64,000 nt of DNA from Pelobates cultripes (GCA_933207985.1 OW240916.1:314131085-314195084); one strand, 5' to 3'; shown: positions 44,291 to 55,797, counted from the first letter of the stretch. Program-made: numbers and translations. The notes: generated by a model from the sequence alone, not told the origin.

Positions 44291-44611
44291 CCCAAAAGTA
44301 CCTTAAAAATACATAAAAATCCCCTAAAAGTTAATAAAAGAGTAAAGAAAGGTAATGCAATTATTAATCTCCTGAAGCGGGAGGTAACCCCTAGTGAGAC
44401 AAATCACTATGGAATAAATGTGGAGAGAGCGAGAAATAACTGTATCGCTGATGGAGTGGCAAATATCAACCAATTAGGCTAGGTATTTCTAAAAATAAAA
44501 CTTAAAAGAACACTGTAGTCACCTAAATTACTTTAGCTAAATAAAGCAGTTTTAGTGTATAGATCATTCCCCTGCAATTTCACTGCTCAATTCACTGTCA
44601 TTTTGGAGTTA

Positions 44612-45586
44612 CCGTATATACTCGAGTATAAGCCGACCCGAATATAAGCCGAGGCCCCTAATTTTACCCCAAAAAACTGGGAAAACTTATTGACTCGAGT
44701 ATAAGACTAGGGTGGGAAATGCAGCTACTTGTAAATTTCTAAATAAAATTAGATCCTAAAAAAATTATATTAATTGAATATTTATTTACAATGTGTGTAT
44801 ATAATGAATGCAGTGTGTGTGTGAGTGCAGTGTGTGTGTGTGGGTGCAGTGTGTGTGTGTGGGTGCAGTGTGTGTGTGTGGGTGCAGTGTGTGTATGAGA
44901 GTGCAGTGTGTATGAGTGCAGTGTGTATGAGTGCAGTGTGTGTGTATGGGTGCAGTGTGTGTGTGTATGGGTGCAGTGTGTGTGTGTGTGTTGCAGAGCC
45001 TTGGTGGGGGGTGGGCATTTTTATTATTATTTTTTTTTAATTATTTTAATAATTTTTTTGTTTTATTAATATTTTGTTATTATTATTTTTTATTTTATTA
45101 TTTTTAATATTTTATTATTATATTTATTTATTTTTGTCCCCCCTCCCTGCTTGATACATGGCAGGGAGGGGGGCTCTCCTTCCCTGGTGGTCCAGTGGCA
45201 TTGGCAGTTCAGGGGGGGAGGAGGGGGGCTGGCAGAGCTGTTACTAACCTCTCCTGCAGCTCCTGCCAGCTCTCTCCTCCTCCGTGCCGGTCCGGTCAGC
45301 ACCTTGGTCAGCTCACACTGTAAGTCTCGCGAGAGCCGCGGGGTCATAGTGCGGCTCTCGCGAGACTTACAATGTGAGCTGACAGAAGAGCTGCACGGAC
45401 CGGCGCGGAGGAGGAGAGAGCTGACAGGAGCTGCAGGAGAGGTAAGTAACAGCTCTGCCAGCCCCCAGTCTGTATTATGGCAATGTAAATTGCCATAATA
45501 CAGACTGACTCGAGTATAAGCCAAGTTGGGGTTTTTCAGTACAAAAAATGTGCCGAAAAACTCTGCTTATACTCGAGTATATACAG
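44612..45586. mobile_element. Mariner-type MITE with TA duplication
   Basis: A 975-bp element flanked by TA, with ends CCGTATATACTCGAGTATAA and, inverted, CTGTATATACTCGAGTATAA. No transposase. It contains a GTGTGTGTGTGGGTGCA minisatellite (44809-44996), a T-rich low-complexity stretch (45018-45135) and a large CpG-rich palindrome (45228-45463). Confidence 0.88.
44809..44996. repeat. GT-rich minisatellite
   Basis: About ten units of GTGCAGTGTGTGTGTGTGG with length changes between 14 and 22 bp. Confidence 0.93.
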
Positions 45587-46034
45587 TAAATCACTTTGTT
45601 TCTGTTTATGCAGCCCTAGCCACACCTCCCCTGGCTATGATTGACAGAGCCTGCATGAAAAAAAAAACTGGTTTCACTTTCAAACAGATGTAATTTACCT
45701 TAAATAATTGTATCTCAATCTCTAAATTGAACTTTAATCACATACAGGAGGCTCTTGTAGGGTCTAGCAAGCTATTAACATAGCAGGGGATAAGAAAATC
45801 TTAATTAAACAGAACTTGCAATAAAGAAAGCCTAAATAGGGCTCTCTTTATAGGAAGTGTTTATGGAAGGCTGTGCAAGTCACATGCAGGGAGGTGTGAC
45901 TAGGGCTCATAAACAAAGGGATTTAACTCCCTAATGGCAGAGGATTGAGCAGTGAGGCTGCAGGGGCATGTTCTATACACCAAAACTGCTTCATTAAGCT
46001 AAAGTTGTTCAGGTGACTAGAGTGTCCCTTTACC

Positions 46035-47440
46035 TTGAAATATAGCGATTAAGAGGTGAAATAAGTCACCACAACAACAAGAAAAGAAAAACAAAATTAA
46101 AGCAGAAATAATAATGTACACATTTACAAAACAATTATCCTGAGTGTAGCTATAATGTCTGTAAATGACAATCTGGTAGTTCTACCCAAATATAGGGATA
46201 ATGAATAAAGAGTAAGGTAGTACAAGCTGTAGCTTTGTGAGTTCAGGATAATTATAAAAACCACCTGTAGCAGACCATAGGTATAAGGAGAATAGAAAAA
46301 GTCTAAATCTAAACTCGAAACAAACAGATAAGGGGACGTCTCCTTCCCTTTTAGAAAGAAAAAAAAAAGTAGTATTTCATATTGTGCAGTGCTGCAATAG
46401 GAATACTAAGATATCAGAAAATGCTGGTAATACAGGCTAAATGATCTTGCTAGAGATAGTGCAACTAAAAAAGTCCAGCAATGTAGTGGGAACAAAATAG
46501 CACCGTTATATTTGCTAATAGTCACTGCCAAACAATGTAGCCAATACATGTCTGTATCAATAGGGGGTGATAGTAGGGAGAGGTAAAGTAGTAAGTAAAT
46601 ACAAATTCTGTGCCTTCCAATGCACCCCTTAACCCAAAATGCCTGTTACTCCTAAATGGATGTATAAGGAATGCCTCCCACCGCTAGAATCACTATAATG
46701 AAAGAAAGCTAGAAGTTGTAATAGCTGTTTTTTTCACAAATATATAGGGACAGTTATTGGTGAATTTCTGGTTTATAAATGAGAAAAAAGGTTTGCAATT
46801 GGCCAGTTTGAACATGAAAGCACCAATGGTGTGTCAGGAAAGATATAAAAAAAAAAAAAAAAGTTTCTGAGCCTATTAACCCTTTAAGGTATAACTAGGA
46901 TCCAAAGAGGTTTTTGTTTTATTAACCCCTGAAGGTATAGAACTATATAGAAGTTGATGATCAGAAATAATTCTCCCAAAATGCATTGTGACAAGGGGTG
47001 TATTTAGTAGCAAGTGAATACTTTAATTAGATAAAGGTCTATGAATGTTATATTGATGTTGTAAGATAAACTGTTCATTTGTAAAACAGTGAAAATAAGC
47101 GAATGTTAGAAGAATCAAGGAATGAAAAAGGTTAATAATAAGAATGACCACAACTACCTAAGTTATATAAAAATAAATAAAGATCAGCATGTTTTCCGAA
47201 AGGAGGGGCATATGAGTATATATGAAGAAGAGACTAGATGAGCTAGGACTACAGAGTTATATGAGAATATATAGATAATGGCCATAAGGGAGTTAGTAAA
47301 ATAAAATCCCCGGATTTGGGGGCCATTGAGTGTTTGAATTGTAAATTTAAATTTTAAAGGTAAGTAATTGAAACTGCTATTGCTGATAAAGTATGAGTAG
47401 ACATGCATAATGGTTAGTGGATAAATGGGGTGAAATTGAA
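46035..47440. other. Transposon-derived DNA, not identified
   Basis: About 1.4 kb between the T2 MITE and the Penelope remnant, AT-rich with scattered ATTAACCCTTTAAGG-like motifs (46877 and 46924). No coding content recognised. It probably belongs to the 3' region of the Penelope element. Confidence 0.45.
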
Positions 47441-48665
47441 TTCTTCATTAAGTCCTTTTGTTGACATGGTCTGGAACTCGTAAACCCATCTGGACTCTCT
47501 TTTAAGTAATTGAATGCTAAAATCACCTTTCCTAGTGGTCATTGTGATTTTTTTTCAATCACTTGGAATTTTAAATGAGTTGGATCACAGTTATGTTGGG
47601 TGCGGATATGGTTGGCTATAGGAGTGGAAGTGTTAAGGTCGGTGACTGAGTTTACATGTTACAGAATTCTTCTCCTTAGTTGCTGCTAAGTTTTGCCTAT
47701 GTAATATAAATTGCAAGTGCAGGTTATAACGTAGACCACTTTGGTGCTTCTGCAATTGATAAAATCTTTAACTGGATAACACTTGTTAGATCTGCTACAA
47801 GTGACAGTTTTGGAGGGGAGTAAGAATTTACATTCTTTACATGATCCACACTTAAAAATTCCGGTTCACAGTGACTGTGAACCAGTATGTCTCTTGGGTT
47901 ACTCAGCCGTCGTGCGGTTAGGCTGGGAAAAGGAGTAAGACTGTTGTGTAGATCTTCATTGTGCCTGAGAATGGGCCAATTGTCTGTAAATATTTGTCTT
48001 ACTGGTTCCCAATATTGATCAAACGTGCCGATGCATCTAATGGCTTGTTTGGTTTATTTTGGTCTTGAAGAGCAAAGGCACGTGGATCTTTCCATAGATG
48101 CTGCCTTTTGATATGACCTTTTTAGAATTTTGTTTGGGTACCCCTGTGCTTTGAATCTGGTTCTGATATCCTTCGCCTGTTGTTGAAATGTGTTATCATT
48201 GGATCAATTCCTACGTGCTTTCAGGTAATGACCATAAGGTATACCATCTTTTAATTTGATGGGAGGGTGGCTCTGCCAGTGTAGAAGATTGTTAGTGGCA
48301 GTGGGTTTCCTGAATAACTCTGTTTTTTTTCTTTTCCATCCAAGGACAATGTAATTCTCAAGTCGAGAAATTCCAATTCTCGGCGATAACAGATGTAAGT
48401 TGCAGTCCTATATGGTTCTGATTTAGGACACATACCAATTCATCAAACATTGTGACTGATCCTGTCCAAAATAACAGCACGTCATCAATGTAACAATGCC
48501 ATTTGAGTATATATTTGCTAGATTGTTCCTCGACAGTTTGTTTAAGCATAGTCTCCTCCCACCAGCCCAGATAGAGATTGGTATAGGTGGGGGCACAATC
48601 CGTATATGTAGCCGTGCCCCGCAGCTGTAGATAGTAGGTGCCATTAACTAAAAGTTGCATCTTTC
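47440..48665 (-). pseudogene. Penelope-like element: RT and GIY-YIG endonuclease, degenerate
   Basis: On the - strand, 48660-48250 encodes a Penelope-type reverse transcriptase: YLQLRGTATYTDCAPTYTNL, the catalytic YIDDVLLFW, and LEFLDLRI. Downstream, about 47860-47440, the frame reads CKECKFL, then PVKDFINCRSTKVVYVITCT and CNLYYIGKT followed by LRRRI. This is the Cys motif and GIY-YIG endonuclease core of Penelope/Neptune elements in the usual order RT then endonuclease. Several stops and frameshifts make it inactive. The flanks and terminal repeats of the element were not found. Confidence 0.85.
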
Positions 48666-48669
48666 AAAA

Positions 48670-49240
48670 AATCACCCAGATCGGTTCAGGTTTTCGTGAA
48701 TTTCCTTGAAGTCGTAATTTGCCTGACTGCACACAAGGCCCCTGCCCAAAACAGTTCCATAAGATCAGGGCTAGCAGTCGGTCTAGTTTGGTAGTTTAAA
48801 ACCGAACAAACTACCAAAGATAGTCATAATTCTTACCCTCAAGCTTGTTCCCCTTGTTTGTGGGAAAGTTTCCACCGAACAGTGTCTTCCTAAGTGTTGT
48901 AGAACCGAACGCAGATGATGCTGGAAGTCCAGCGGTGTTCGGTAGTTTGTCAGTTTTCAGTTCCACGAACTTGATGACCAAACACCACTGCCTGCATTCG
49001 TGCGAACAAGATGGCTGCCACCTCGTGGTCGTCCATAGGAAATGCGGCCACACAGACGAACACTTAGAACACTGAGGTGGAAATTGCTACAAAGTAGCAA
49101 TTAGGCTTAACAAGCTCCAGGGTGGTCTCCGGTTCGTGCGGTTGTTCGGTTCCCGAACCATATAGTCCAAATACACGAACTGAGACCTTTTCAGTGTATA
49201 TTACAGGGCCCATAGTCCGTGAGCAGGAGGCTGCGAGTGA
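48670..49240. repeat. Unidentified repeat with GTTCGGTT motifs
   Basis: A stretch rich in GTTCGG/CCGAAC words (48800-49180), including TGCGGTTGTTCGGTTCCCGA. It may be an LTR fragment or satellite-like piece inside the hAT composite. No open frame of interest. Confidence 0.4.
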
Positions 49241-49406
49241 GTGTATGTCTGTCAATGAGTTTGTGTGTGTGTATGTCTGTCAGTGAGTTTGTGTGTGTGT
49301 GTGTGTGTGTTTTTCAGTGAGTGAGTGTATGTCTGTCAGTTAGGGGGCGGCAAAATGTTTTTTTGCCTAGGGCGGCAGAAATCCTTGCACCGGTCCTACC
49401 TAGATG

Positions 49407-50190
49407 CCAGACAGATTTCTGAGAAGGCATGTTGTGAAAAACCCTCGAGTGACTGCAGAAAACCTGCAGCAAGACTTGGTGGCAACAGGTATTGAGGTTT
49501 CAGTGAGCACAGTAAGGTGGTGAGTAATAAACACAAAAGGTTTCCCTGCAAAATCACAAAAAATTGTTTCAATATGCTAATAATCATAAAAATAAGCCAT
49601 AGAAGTTTAGGGATTCTGTTCTCTGGAGGGATGAAACAAAACAGGAGCTTTTCTGCCCAATGCATCAGCAGTATGTCCGGAGCGAGAATAATGAAGCATA
49701 CGCTGAAAAGAACACTATGCGTAAAGTTAAACTTAGTGGTTGCCGGTGATGCTCTGGGGCTGTTTTGCATCTTCTGGCACTGGAAACCTGCATGTGGAAG
49801 GCAAGATGGATTCATTGAAGTGTCAGGAAATCCTAGGAAAAAACGTCATGCTGTCTGTCAGGAACTTGAAGCTTGGGCATCATTGGACCTTCCAACAAGA
49901 CAATAATCCCAAACATACCTCAAATTACACCAAGGCTTGGTTCAAGAAGTAGTCCTGGAAAATTCTGCAGTGGCCATCAATTACCTGACTGGAAACCCAT
50001 TGAAAATCTCTGGTGGGATCTGAAGAAGGTGTTTGCAGCACAGAAACACAAGAATATTACTGAATTGGAGGCCATTTCTCATGAGCAAGGAGCTAGGATT
50101 TCTCAGGACCCCTGCCAGAAGCTTGGGTTTGGCTATGCATCTTGTTTGCAGCAGGTCATAACAGGAAAAGGGTGCTCTGAAGTGATTTGA
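49407..50190 (+). pseudogene. Tc1-type transposase, degenerate
   Basis: Opening frame: MPDRFLRRHVVKNPRVTAEN followed by LQQDL and GIEVSVSTV, the second helix-turn-helix of Tc1 transposases. Later pieces in other frames include PDWKPIENLWWDLKKVFAAQ (about 49980-50040), the DDE Glu region, and the ITELEAISHEQGARI C-terminal part. Many stops and shifts. The N-terminal 60 or so residues lie on the far side of the hAT insertion or are lost. Confidence 0.85.
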
Positions 50191-50368
50191 AGGAAAATCA
50201 GATTCGGGCATCTGTGGAATCTGAAGCATAATAGGATTTGCAGGAATTCAATGTTGCAGGGTCACCGGGAACACTACATAGACCATAGTATTCAGAATTA
50301 AGAAGATGCATATTAACAAAATATCTCTGGTCCATAGATGGAGGCTGGTGTGTAGACAGTCTAAGCAG

Positions 50369-50880
50369 GGGGTCAGCAACCTATGGCACATGTACCATGC
50401 ATTACACTAGAGATGCCTTTGCCCGAGACTCAAGGCTGTCAGAGCCAAATAGGCTCTGATGTATCAGGAGTTCCTGTGGAACTTCAGATATCTGTTGTTC
50501 AAACAGAGCGGTGATTGCAGGTGGTGAGGGACAGTCCTCTATTTAAGCATTGCAGCACTGGAATAGAGCACCGCTATCACAGGTTCTGCCCTTAAGCTGT
50601 ACCTGGCCAGCCCGGTCCCCACTGGAAGCCAGGGAAACCAACCACACTGCTAGATATACACAAAGCTGCAGAATAAGCCCCAGTCATAAAAATAATACAA
50701 ACACACAATCCCCACAAACCCACCACTGACAATCCACATACATGCACACAACCACACAAGCAGCCTCTCACATGCAATACCACAAGCAGCCCCACACATA
50801 CACCGCCACAGAATGTGACATATCATCCACAAACAATTCCAAAAGCCTGCAATAGCACCACATCAAGTGAGTGGCCACAG
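50369..50880 (+). mobile_element. hAT element fragment, same family as 61805-62580
   Basis: Starts CAGGGGGTCAGCAACCTATG and shares ACTCAAGGCTGTCAGAG, CCCCACTGGAAGCCAGGGAA and CACACTGCTAGATATACACA with the reverse complement of 61805-62580. The right end is truncated or too diverged to place. Confidence 0.75.
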
Positions 50881-53482
50881 AAAGTACTGCACGGGATTGA
50901 AGCAAATATGTGGGTTTAATCCCTAACTAGAGAAATAGATTGAACTCCAAAACCAACTGATACATCCGACTTCACTGTGTTTATATTGGTGGATAAAATA
51001 TTTCATTACTTTACCCAAAAGTATGTCGACCTGCTTTTATGTCCCCTGCAATTGCCTTACTGTTCTCTATAAATATATTCTGCTTTCAAACCATTTTTTT
51101 TTTTTTTCTGCCATGCACCCACCGTCACAGTGGGTAAAATTCTTGACGAAATAAGCAGACTAAGAGTTCCACCACTTAACTCTGAGGCAGAGCATGTGCT
51201 CACACAAAAGCTCCAGGGTTCTACTATGTACTGCTATGCCAATGCCATAGTAATAACCTTTTATCTATACATTTCCTAGCACAACATACAGATTAAATTA
51301 TATTCTTTAAAGCTGATGCCATATTAGTCATGACAAGTCAGGCCACAGGCGTTGCTAAATAAAAGATTATACACAGGTTATCTATATAGCACAGAACAGG
51401 ATGAAAACAGGATGCAGATGTACGCCAGTATTATATGTGTGTACGTAACAAAAATGACCAAATTCATGCATAACTAGTACATTGTAATAAGCTATGGAAT
51501 ACAAGATGCCCTGAGAAAAGTTTAAATAACCTTTCATACGCGTCTGCACGTAATACTATATATATTTTTGAAAAATTGTCTCCCTTCTTAGATGGAAAGG
51601 GTTAAATTGTACATGTTTACGCATAGATGAGCTGTATACATAATACGTGTTTGTTTCAGTGTACTCGAACAGTGCCAGAACACTAGACGTGCAATGAAAA
51701 GTATAAAACAAACCACCGAGAGAGAAAACACACACACACACACACACACGTCCTACCTATCATAACACAAAATCTGATCTAGAGAATACAATTCAAAAAC
51801 AGCTTTATGCAAATATACATCTCTATGAAAACAATAGCACATGGTTGGTTACTGTGAAAAGCTAATGGCCAGCTAAAATACTATAATAAGAATCCATGCT
51901 GCTTTAATGCTATTCATACTTACTGCGATCCCCTCTAATCATCAATTTGTGGTTGTCTTATCAAGGGCACATACATTTTTGAGGTTGTACCTCAATTAAT
52001 ACTCCTCTTTTCAGTACTAATGCACTACTAGAGGCTTTTTCTGTCTTATGTTTTTTAACATGGTATCAACTTTGTTATACCAATTCATTATATTTTCATA
52101 TAATGATTGCAATATAATAAGGAATATAAAGTAATACAATGAAACATGGTATAATTAAAGATTATAAGCAATAATGTAATGATAGGCTTCTCAGCACTGT
52201 ATAAGTAGAGGTAGGAGTATCCTACAAAGACATTATAAAGTAGTGCTAGATACATACAGATTCATGTAACCATAGTTTACGTGGAATCATGGGGGTTACA
52301 TATTTCAGAAGTGTTCCATAATCTTTTTTTGGCACTTGGTACTTATTCCAAGGAAGCCAAACTTTGTGCATAAAAAACAAAACCAAAAAACTATTAAGTC
52401 TGTGTTAAATTCAGGCATGTTTAGTAATTTTTCAGGGGGTGTGTGTCTACTTAAAAAAAAATCTAAATGTTTGCTATACAAATACACTACTGTAGGATAA
52501 CAAAAACATTTTAACGAAGAATTGAAGGAGAAATAAGCACTTGGCAACTCTTATAGTGGATTAAAATTAGCAAAGCTTTAATAAAGGCACAATGGGACAT
52601 AAAATGGTTGTTGAAAATGGCCACCTGCTAGCTAGCAAACAATTACAAATATTACCAATATGCTGTTTTCCATTCTCATTGTGCAGTCACCTTTTCTCTC
52701 ACTGTTTGCTAATTTCAAAAACTTTAAATGTTTAAGCATATTCAAACCCATGTACGTAGCTGTTTAAAATGAATAAATGAAACAGAATTTGAGAGAATTT
52801 TATATTTGTAAACAGTTACTTATTCTCTAATTTTCTTTTCCATTTTTGACATACCAGTGTGCTGTGAACTACACAGTAGAATATGTATGTTACTTAATGT
52901 TTTTTAGTTTTTTAGTTAAGTTGCATAGGTTAAACCATCATTAAGCTGCCACTCCAATAATCCCTCCAGTTAAATTATTCCCTGTCATGGCCACAACATA
53001 AATATATTTATTTATAACATTAGAGTGTTTCTCTTGCATAATGGATTGTTTGACCACCATCCCACTTTCAGTAGACAAATGGTCTGTGAACAATTTAACA
53101 ACTTACCTGGGGTTTGCGGAGTACTGGTCACGCTTCTTCTCTGGAACCTGAAGCACTGAGCTGAGCCAGGTGGTCTTCATAAAGCTGCACCTCTGGTGGC
53201 TTGCAGCAGAGCCACCCGAGGCTCACTTATGGCCAAATGTAAACAGGGCTGTTTCTCTGAAAGGGCAATGCTTACATTTATCAGAGTGCAGAGACAACAT
53301 CTAGGCTCCAAGACCACTACAATATGCTGTAGTAGTTTTAGTGATTACATTTGCAATTTATCTTTTTTAAATATCAGTGATGGTTTATTTTAGCTGAATA
53401 AAAATACATTTAACATTACAGTATAGAGAAGTGCTTGAAAAAAATAAGAATTCTGAAATCTATGTATTTTCTATTCCACAAG
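50881..53482. other. Intron before exon j, no gene recognised
   Basis: AT-rich intron with a (CA)11 run at about 51729. A T2-like remnant lies at 53140-53350 (CTCTGAAAGGGCAATGCTTACA, GACCACTACAATATGCTGTA). Nothing coding. Confidence 0.5.
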
Positions 53483-53716
53483 GTTTCATTTCTTGCTCAG
53501 TTACCAGCTCTTGGTATCGCTGTATATAAGTTGCTGGAAGCAGAAGGTCCTGAGGCTATCAAGACTGAGTACACCATCTTTGTTAGAGGAAGAAGCAACA
53601 AGGTTATAGCAGATGGAGTCTTTCAGATAACGGAGTTAAACAACATTGTGGATGACCTAACTATTGAAAACACATACTTAAAGCTTGGGTTTTCTGGAAC
53701 GACTGGGCTTCTGGAG
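53483..53716 (+). CDS. MAN2A1-like: MAN2A exon j: beta-domain core
   Basis: The acceptor is ttccacaag and the donor is GAG|gtaaaa. The 78 codons include VSFLAQLPALGIAVYKLLEA, then an FVRGRSNKV segment and NTYLKLGFSGTTGLLE. QLPALG and FSG.TGLL are as in MAN2A2; AVYKLLE is as in MAN2A1. Phase 0 at both ends. It continues exon i without any gap relative to the family, which is why the exon-like 42835-42911 stretch was not accepted. Confidence 0.92.
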
Positions 53717-53905
53717 GTAAAATTCATCTAATTTTTGACAACATTACCACCTCTCTAATATATTAATAACATTATATTAATGGCATAGAAATCCTACGGT
53801 GTTCCCAAGCTCTGCCAAGATCTAATTATATTTTTTGTGTCACTGTCTTACTCTGTAGTAACAGATTCTAATTAATATAATTTATTAACAAAACATTCTT
53901 TCTAG

Positions 53906-54028
53906 AAAATGAAAACAAAAAATGATGGGAAGACCCACATAGCTAAAGTAGAATTTAACTGGTATGGTACTACAAACAACAGAGATAAAAGTGGAGCCTA
54001 TCTCTTCCTTCCTGACGGTGAAGCAAAG
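53906..54028 (+). CDS. MAN2A1-like: MAN2A exon k: YGTT-DKSGAYLFLPDGEAK, last exon found
   Basis: The acceptor is ctttctag and the donor is AAG|gtatgt, after an intron of only 189 bp. The 41 codons include KVEFNWYGTTNNRDKSGAYL and FLPDGEAK, a hallmark of the family. FNWYGTT is closer to MAN2A1 (FSWYGTT) than to MAN2A2. The next expected segment (PYV...) was looked for in the remaining 10 kb of the + strand and not found, so the following intron is at least 10 kb or the gene is interrupted. Confidence 0.93.
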
Positions 54029-54435
54029 GTATGTGGCCACTTAATTGTCTTTTTTCCTGTATCCATTGACCTGAGTCTTCCTGCTGGTAAAACATATTAG
54101 GTTTAGTGACAAAATATTAGTGGTTATGCCTTTTGTTAACCACTGGTACTGCAGCTTGTTAATGCTAATTGAGCATGACTGGAAACTCCCTAGGAAGCGC
54201 TGCTAGCACTGACCAGCGAGTACTAACATCACTCCATTCAGACACTGGAATTCCAGCAATAAAGGCAGCATGTGGGAGGTTTTCCCTGATTGGGGAAGTG
54301 TCCCCAGGTAGGCAAGTCAATTAAGAGAGCAGGAGCAGTGAGAGTGGATCACAGTTGGATGTTGTTATAAAAGGACAATGTGAGGACAATGCGACGTGGG
54401 AACGCAGAGATGGGCAGGTCTTGACAGGTTCCCTT

Positions 54436-54838
54436 TGTAGGGACACTATAGTCACTACAACAGCAAACTAGGTTAACTAGCAGTTTTGGGGTATACAGCA
54501 TGCCCTGCAGTCTCACTGCTCAATTCTCTGCCGTTTAGGAGTTGAATCACTTTGATTATGGAGCCCTAGTAACACCTGCCTGCGTGTAACCCACACAGCC
54601 TTCCTAAACACTTCCTGTAAAGAGTCATCAAATGTTTATACTTCCTTTATTGCACAGTCGGTTTAATTTAGAAATTATTTTCCCGTGTTCAGTTAATAGC
54701 CTTCTAGACCTTGCAGGAGCCTCCTGTGTGTGATTAAAGTTCAATTGACAGAGCAACAGAAGCAACTTAACATCAGATTGAAAATGTAACCATTTTTTGT
54801 GATGCAGACTGTGTAAATCACAGCCAGGGTAAGTTTGG
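54436..54838. mobile_element. T2-like MITE, right part missing
   Basis: GTAGGGACACTATAGTCACT to TCACAGCCAGGGTAAGTTTG matches the first three quarters of the 40329 MITE, including CATGCCCTGCAGTCTCACTG and GATTAAAGTTCAATTGACAG. It stops where a hAT-type end begins (TAGTGATGGCAAAC at 54841). Confidence 0.8.
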
Positions 54839-54840
54839 CT

Positions 54841-55050
54841 AGTGATGGCAAACATTTTTGAGCCAGAGTGCCCAAACCGCAGTACAAACAAACTTTTTTT
54901 ACCTCAAAGTGCCAACACGACACTGTGGTTGGGGAGGGGGTGCAGTGTGTGTGGTTGGGGAGGGGGTGCAGTGTGTGTAGCCTGAGAGAGACTTTAAAGT
55001 TTAGGATTGGGGCTGAATGTTGCAGGGTCTGAGAGGGGAACATCTTTTTC

Positions 55051-55060
<10 letters not shown>
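54841..55060. mobile_element. hAT element left end
   Basis: TAGTGATGGCAAACATTTTT with GAGCCAGAGTGCCCAAACCG resembles hAT ends of the CAGTGATGGC type (compare 8278). A short GTGTGTGGTTGGGGAGGGGG repeat follows, then a (TA)n run at 55057-55084. The other end was not identified. Confidence 0.6.
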
Positions 55061-55090
<30 letters not shown>

Positions 55091-55797
55091 TATTATATAA
55101 ACAATTTTTTTAAAATCTTTTTTTGTGTTTCCCTCCTCTCTGTTTCTTGCCTGCTTTCAGGGAAGGGGGCAGCTTTTGTCTCTTCCTGTCTCTTCCTGTA
55201 TAATTTTCGTACTTGAAAAGAAGATCATAAAAGCATAAATGGTCGATCCAAAAAGGAGTCTGTTTAATCTTGCAAATGTCACTTGTTTATTTTCACAGTG
55301 CGTAAATATTGTACCCTGAAAATTTGCACAAACCCCACTTAACAGCTCAATGAGGATTTTCAGTTCTGGGGTTGCATAGTTTAGTTGGCATTGTCATGAA
55401 ACTAATTCATTATGCAAGGACTTGCGAGTTTCACAGGAGAGGAATGTACTGGGGATCCAAGGATAACAGCAGGGCCGGACTGGCCCACCGGGATACCGGG
55501 AAATTTCCCGGTGGGCCGCGGCACCTGGGGGCCGGCCGGGTTCCTGGCTGAAGCCGCCGGGCCGGGTGGCAGCTTCCCCGGTCCGGCGGCCCTGCTCCTC
55601 TCACTGCCAAGACCGGCCGCGGCGGGCCGGCCCTTTAAATACTGCAGCCGCCCGAGCGCTCTGTTAGGAGCCTCAGGCGGCTGCAGCTTCTCCCCTCCTC
55701 TCCCCTCCCCTGTAGCGTGGCCGAGCTGCACTCCGGTCCGCGGTGGCCGGCCGGAGTGATAGGAAGGTGCACAATGAGTTTGCACTTCCTGTCAGTC

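Larger units (their letters stand above)
44502..46034. mobile_element. T2/Kolobok-like MITE split by a mariner-type MITE
   Basis: Left part 44502-44611 (TTAAAAGAACACTGTAGTCA) and right part 45587-46034 (ending GACTAGAGTGTCCCTTTA) are the two portions of the same palindromic MITE as 40329-40882. They can be read through once the 975-bp insertion is removed. The pieces rejoin at GAGT-TA-AATCAC, exactly as in the uninterrupted copy. Confidence 0.88.
43269..49397. mobile_element. hAT-like composite inserted in Tc1, carrying further insertions
   Basis: Left end GCAGAGCCGGCGCAACAG...CGCCTAGGG; right end GCCTAGGGCGGC...CTTGCACCGGTCC, forming imperfect inverted ends (AGCCGGCGCAA against GACCGGTGCAA). 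Flanks ACCTGGAC (43261) and ACCTAGAT (49398) are a plausible diverged 8-bp duplication. The interior starts GC-rich (43320-43790) and ends with GTGTGTATGTCTGTCAGTGA repeats (49230-49340). Between these lie an LTR-like piece, a T2 MITE, a Penelope remnant and unidentified repeat DNA. Confidence 0.65.
43140..50230 (+). mobile_element. Degenerate Tc1-like element, split by a hAT composite
   Basis: TGTAATCAAAATTATTCAAC at 43135 looks like a Tc1-type left terminal region, and transposase coding remnants begin at 49398. The two parts are separated by 43269-49397, which carries hAT ends and a diverged 8-bp duplication. The right terminal repeat was not found. It is unrelated in sequence to the intact element at 5964. 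Confidence 0.65.
437..54028 (+). other. MAN2A1-like: Golgi alpha-mannosidase II gene (MAN2A family), internal part: 11 exons
   Basis: Overview of the split gene. Eleven exons (128, 174, 187, 178, 197, 186, 115, 68, 166, 234 and 123 nt) join in one open frame of about 585 codons. The product is a GH38 type II membrane glycosidase of the medial Golgi. It removes two mannoses from GlcNAcMan5GlcNAc2 and so commits N-glycans to the complex type. The N-terminal cytoplasmic tail, membrane anchor, stem and the HSHNDPGW zinc-site motif must lie upstream of the window. The C-terminal beta-rich part after PDGEAK should follow downstream, but no matching exon was recognised by 64000. Introns run from 189 bp to 11.7 kb and are packed with transposons. 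Residue choices agree with MAN2A1 in some exons and MAN2A2 in others, so the exact paralogue is left open; family assignment is very secure. Confidence 0.93.
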
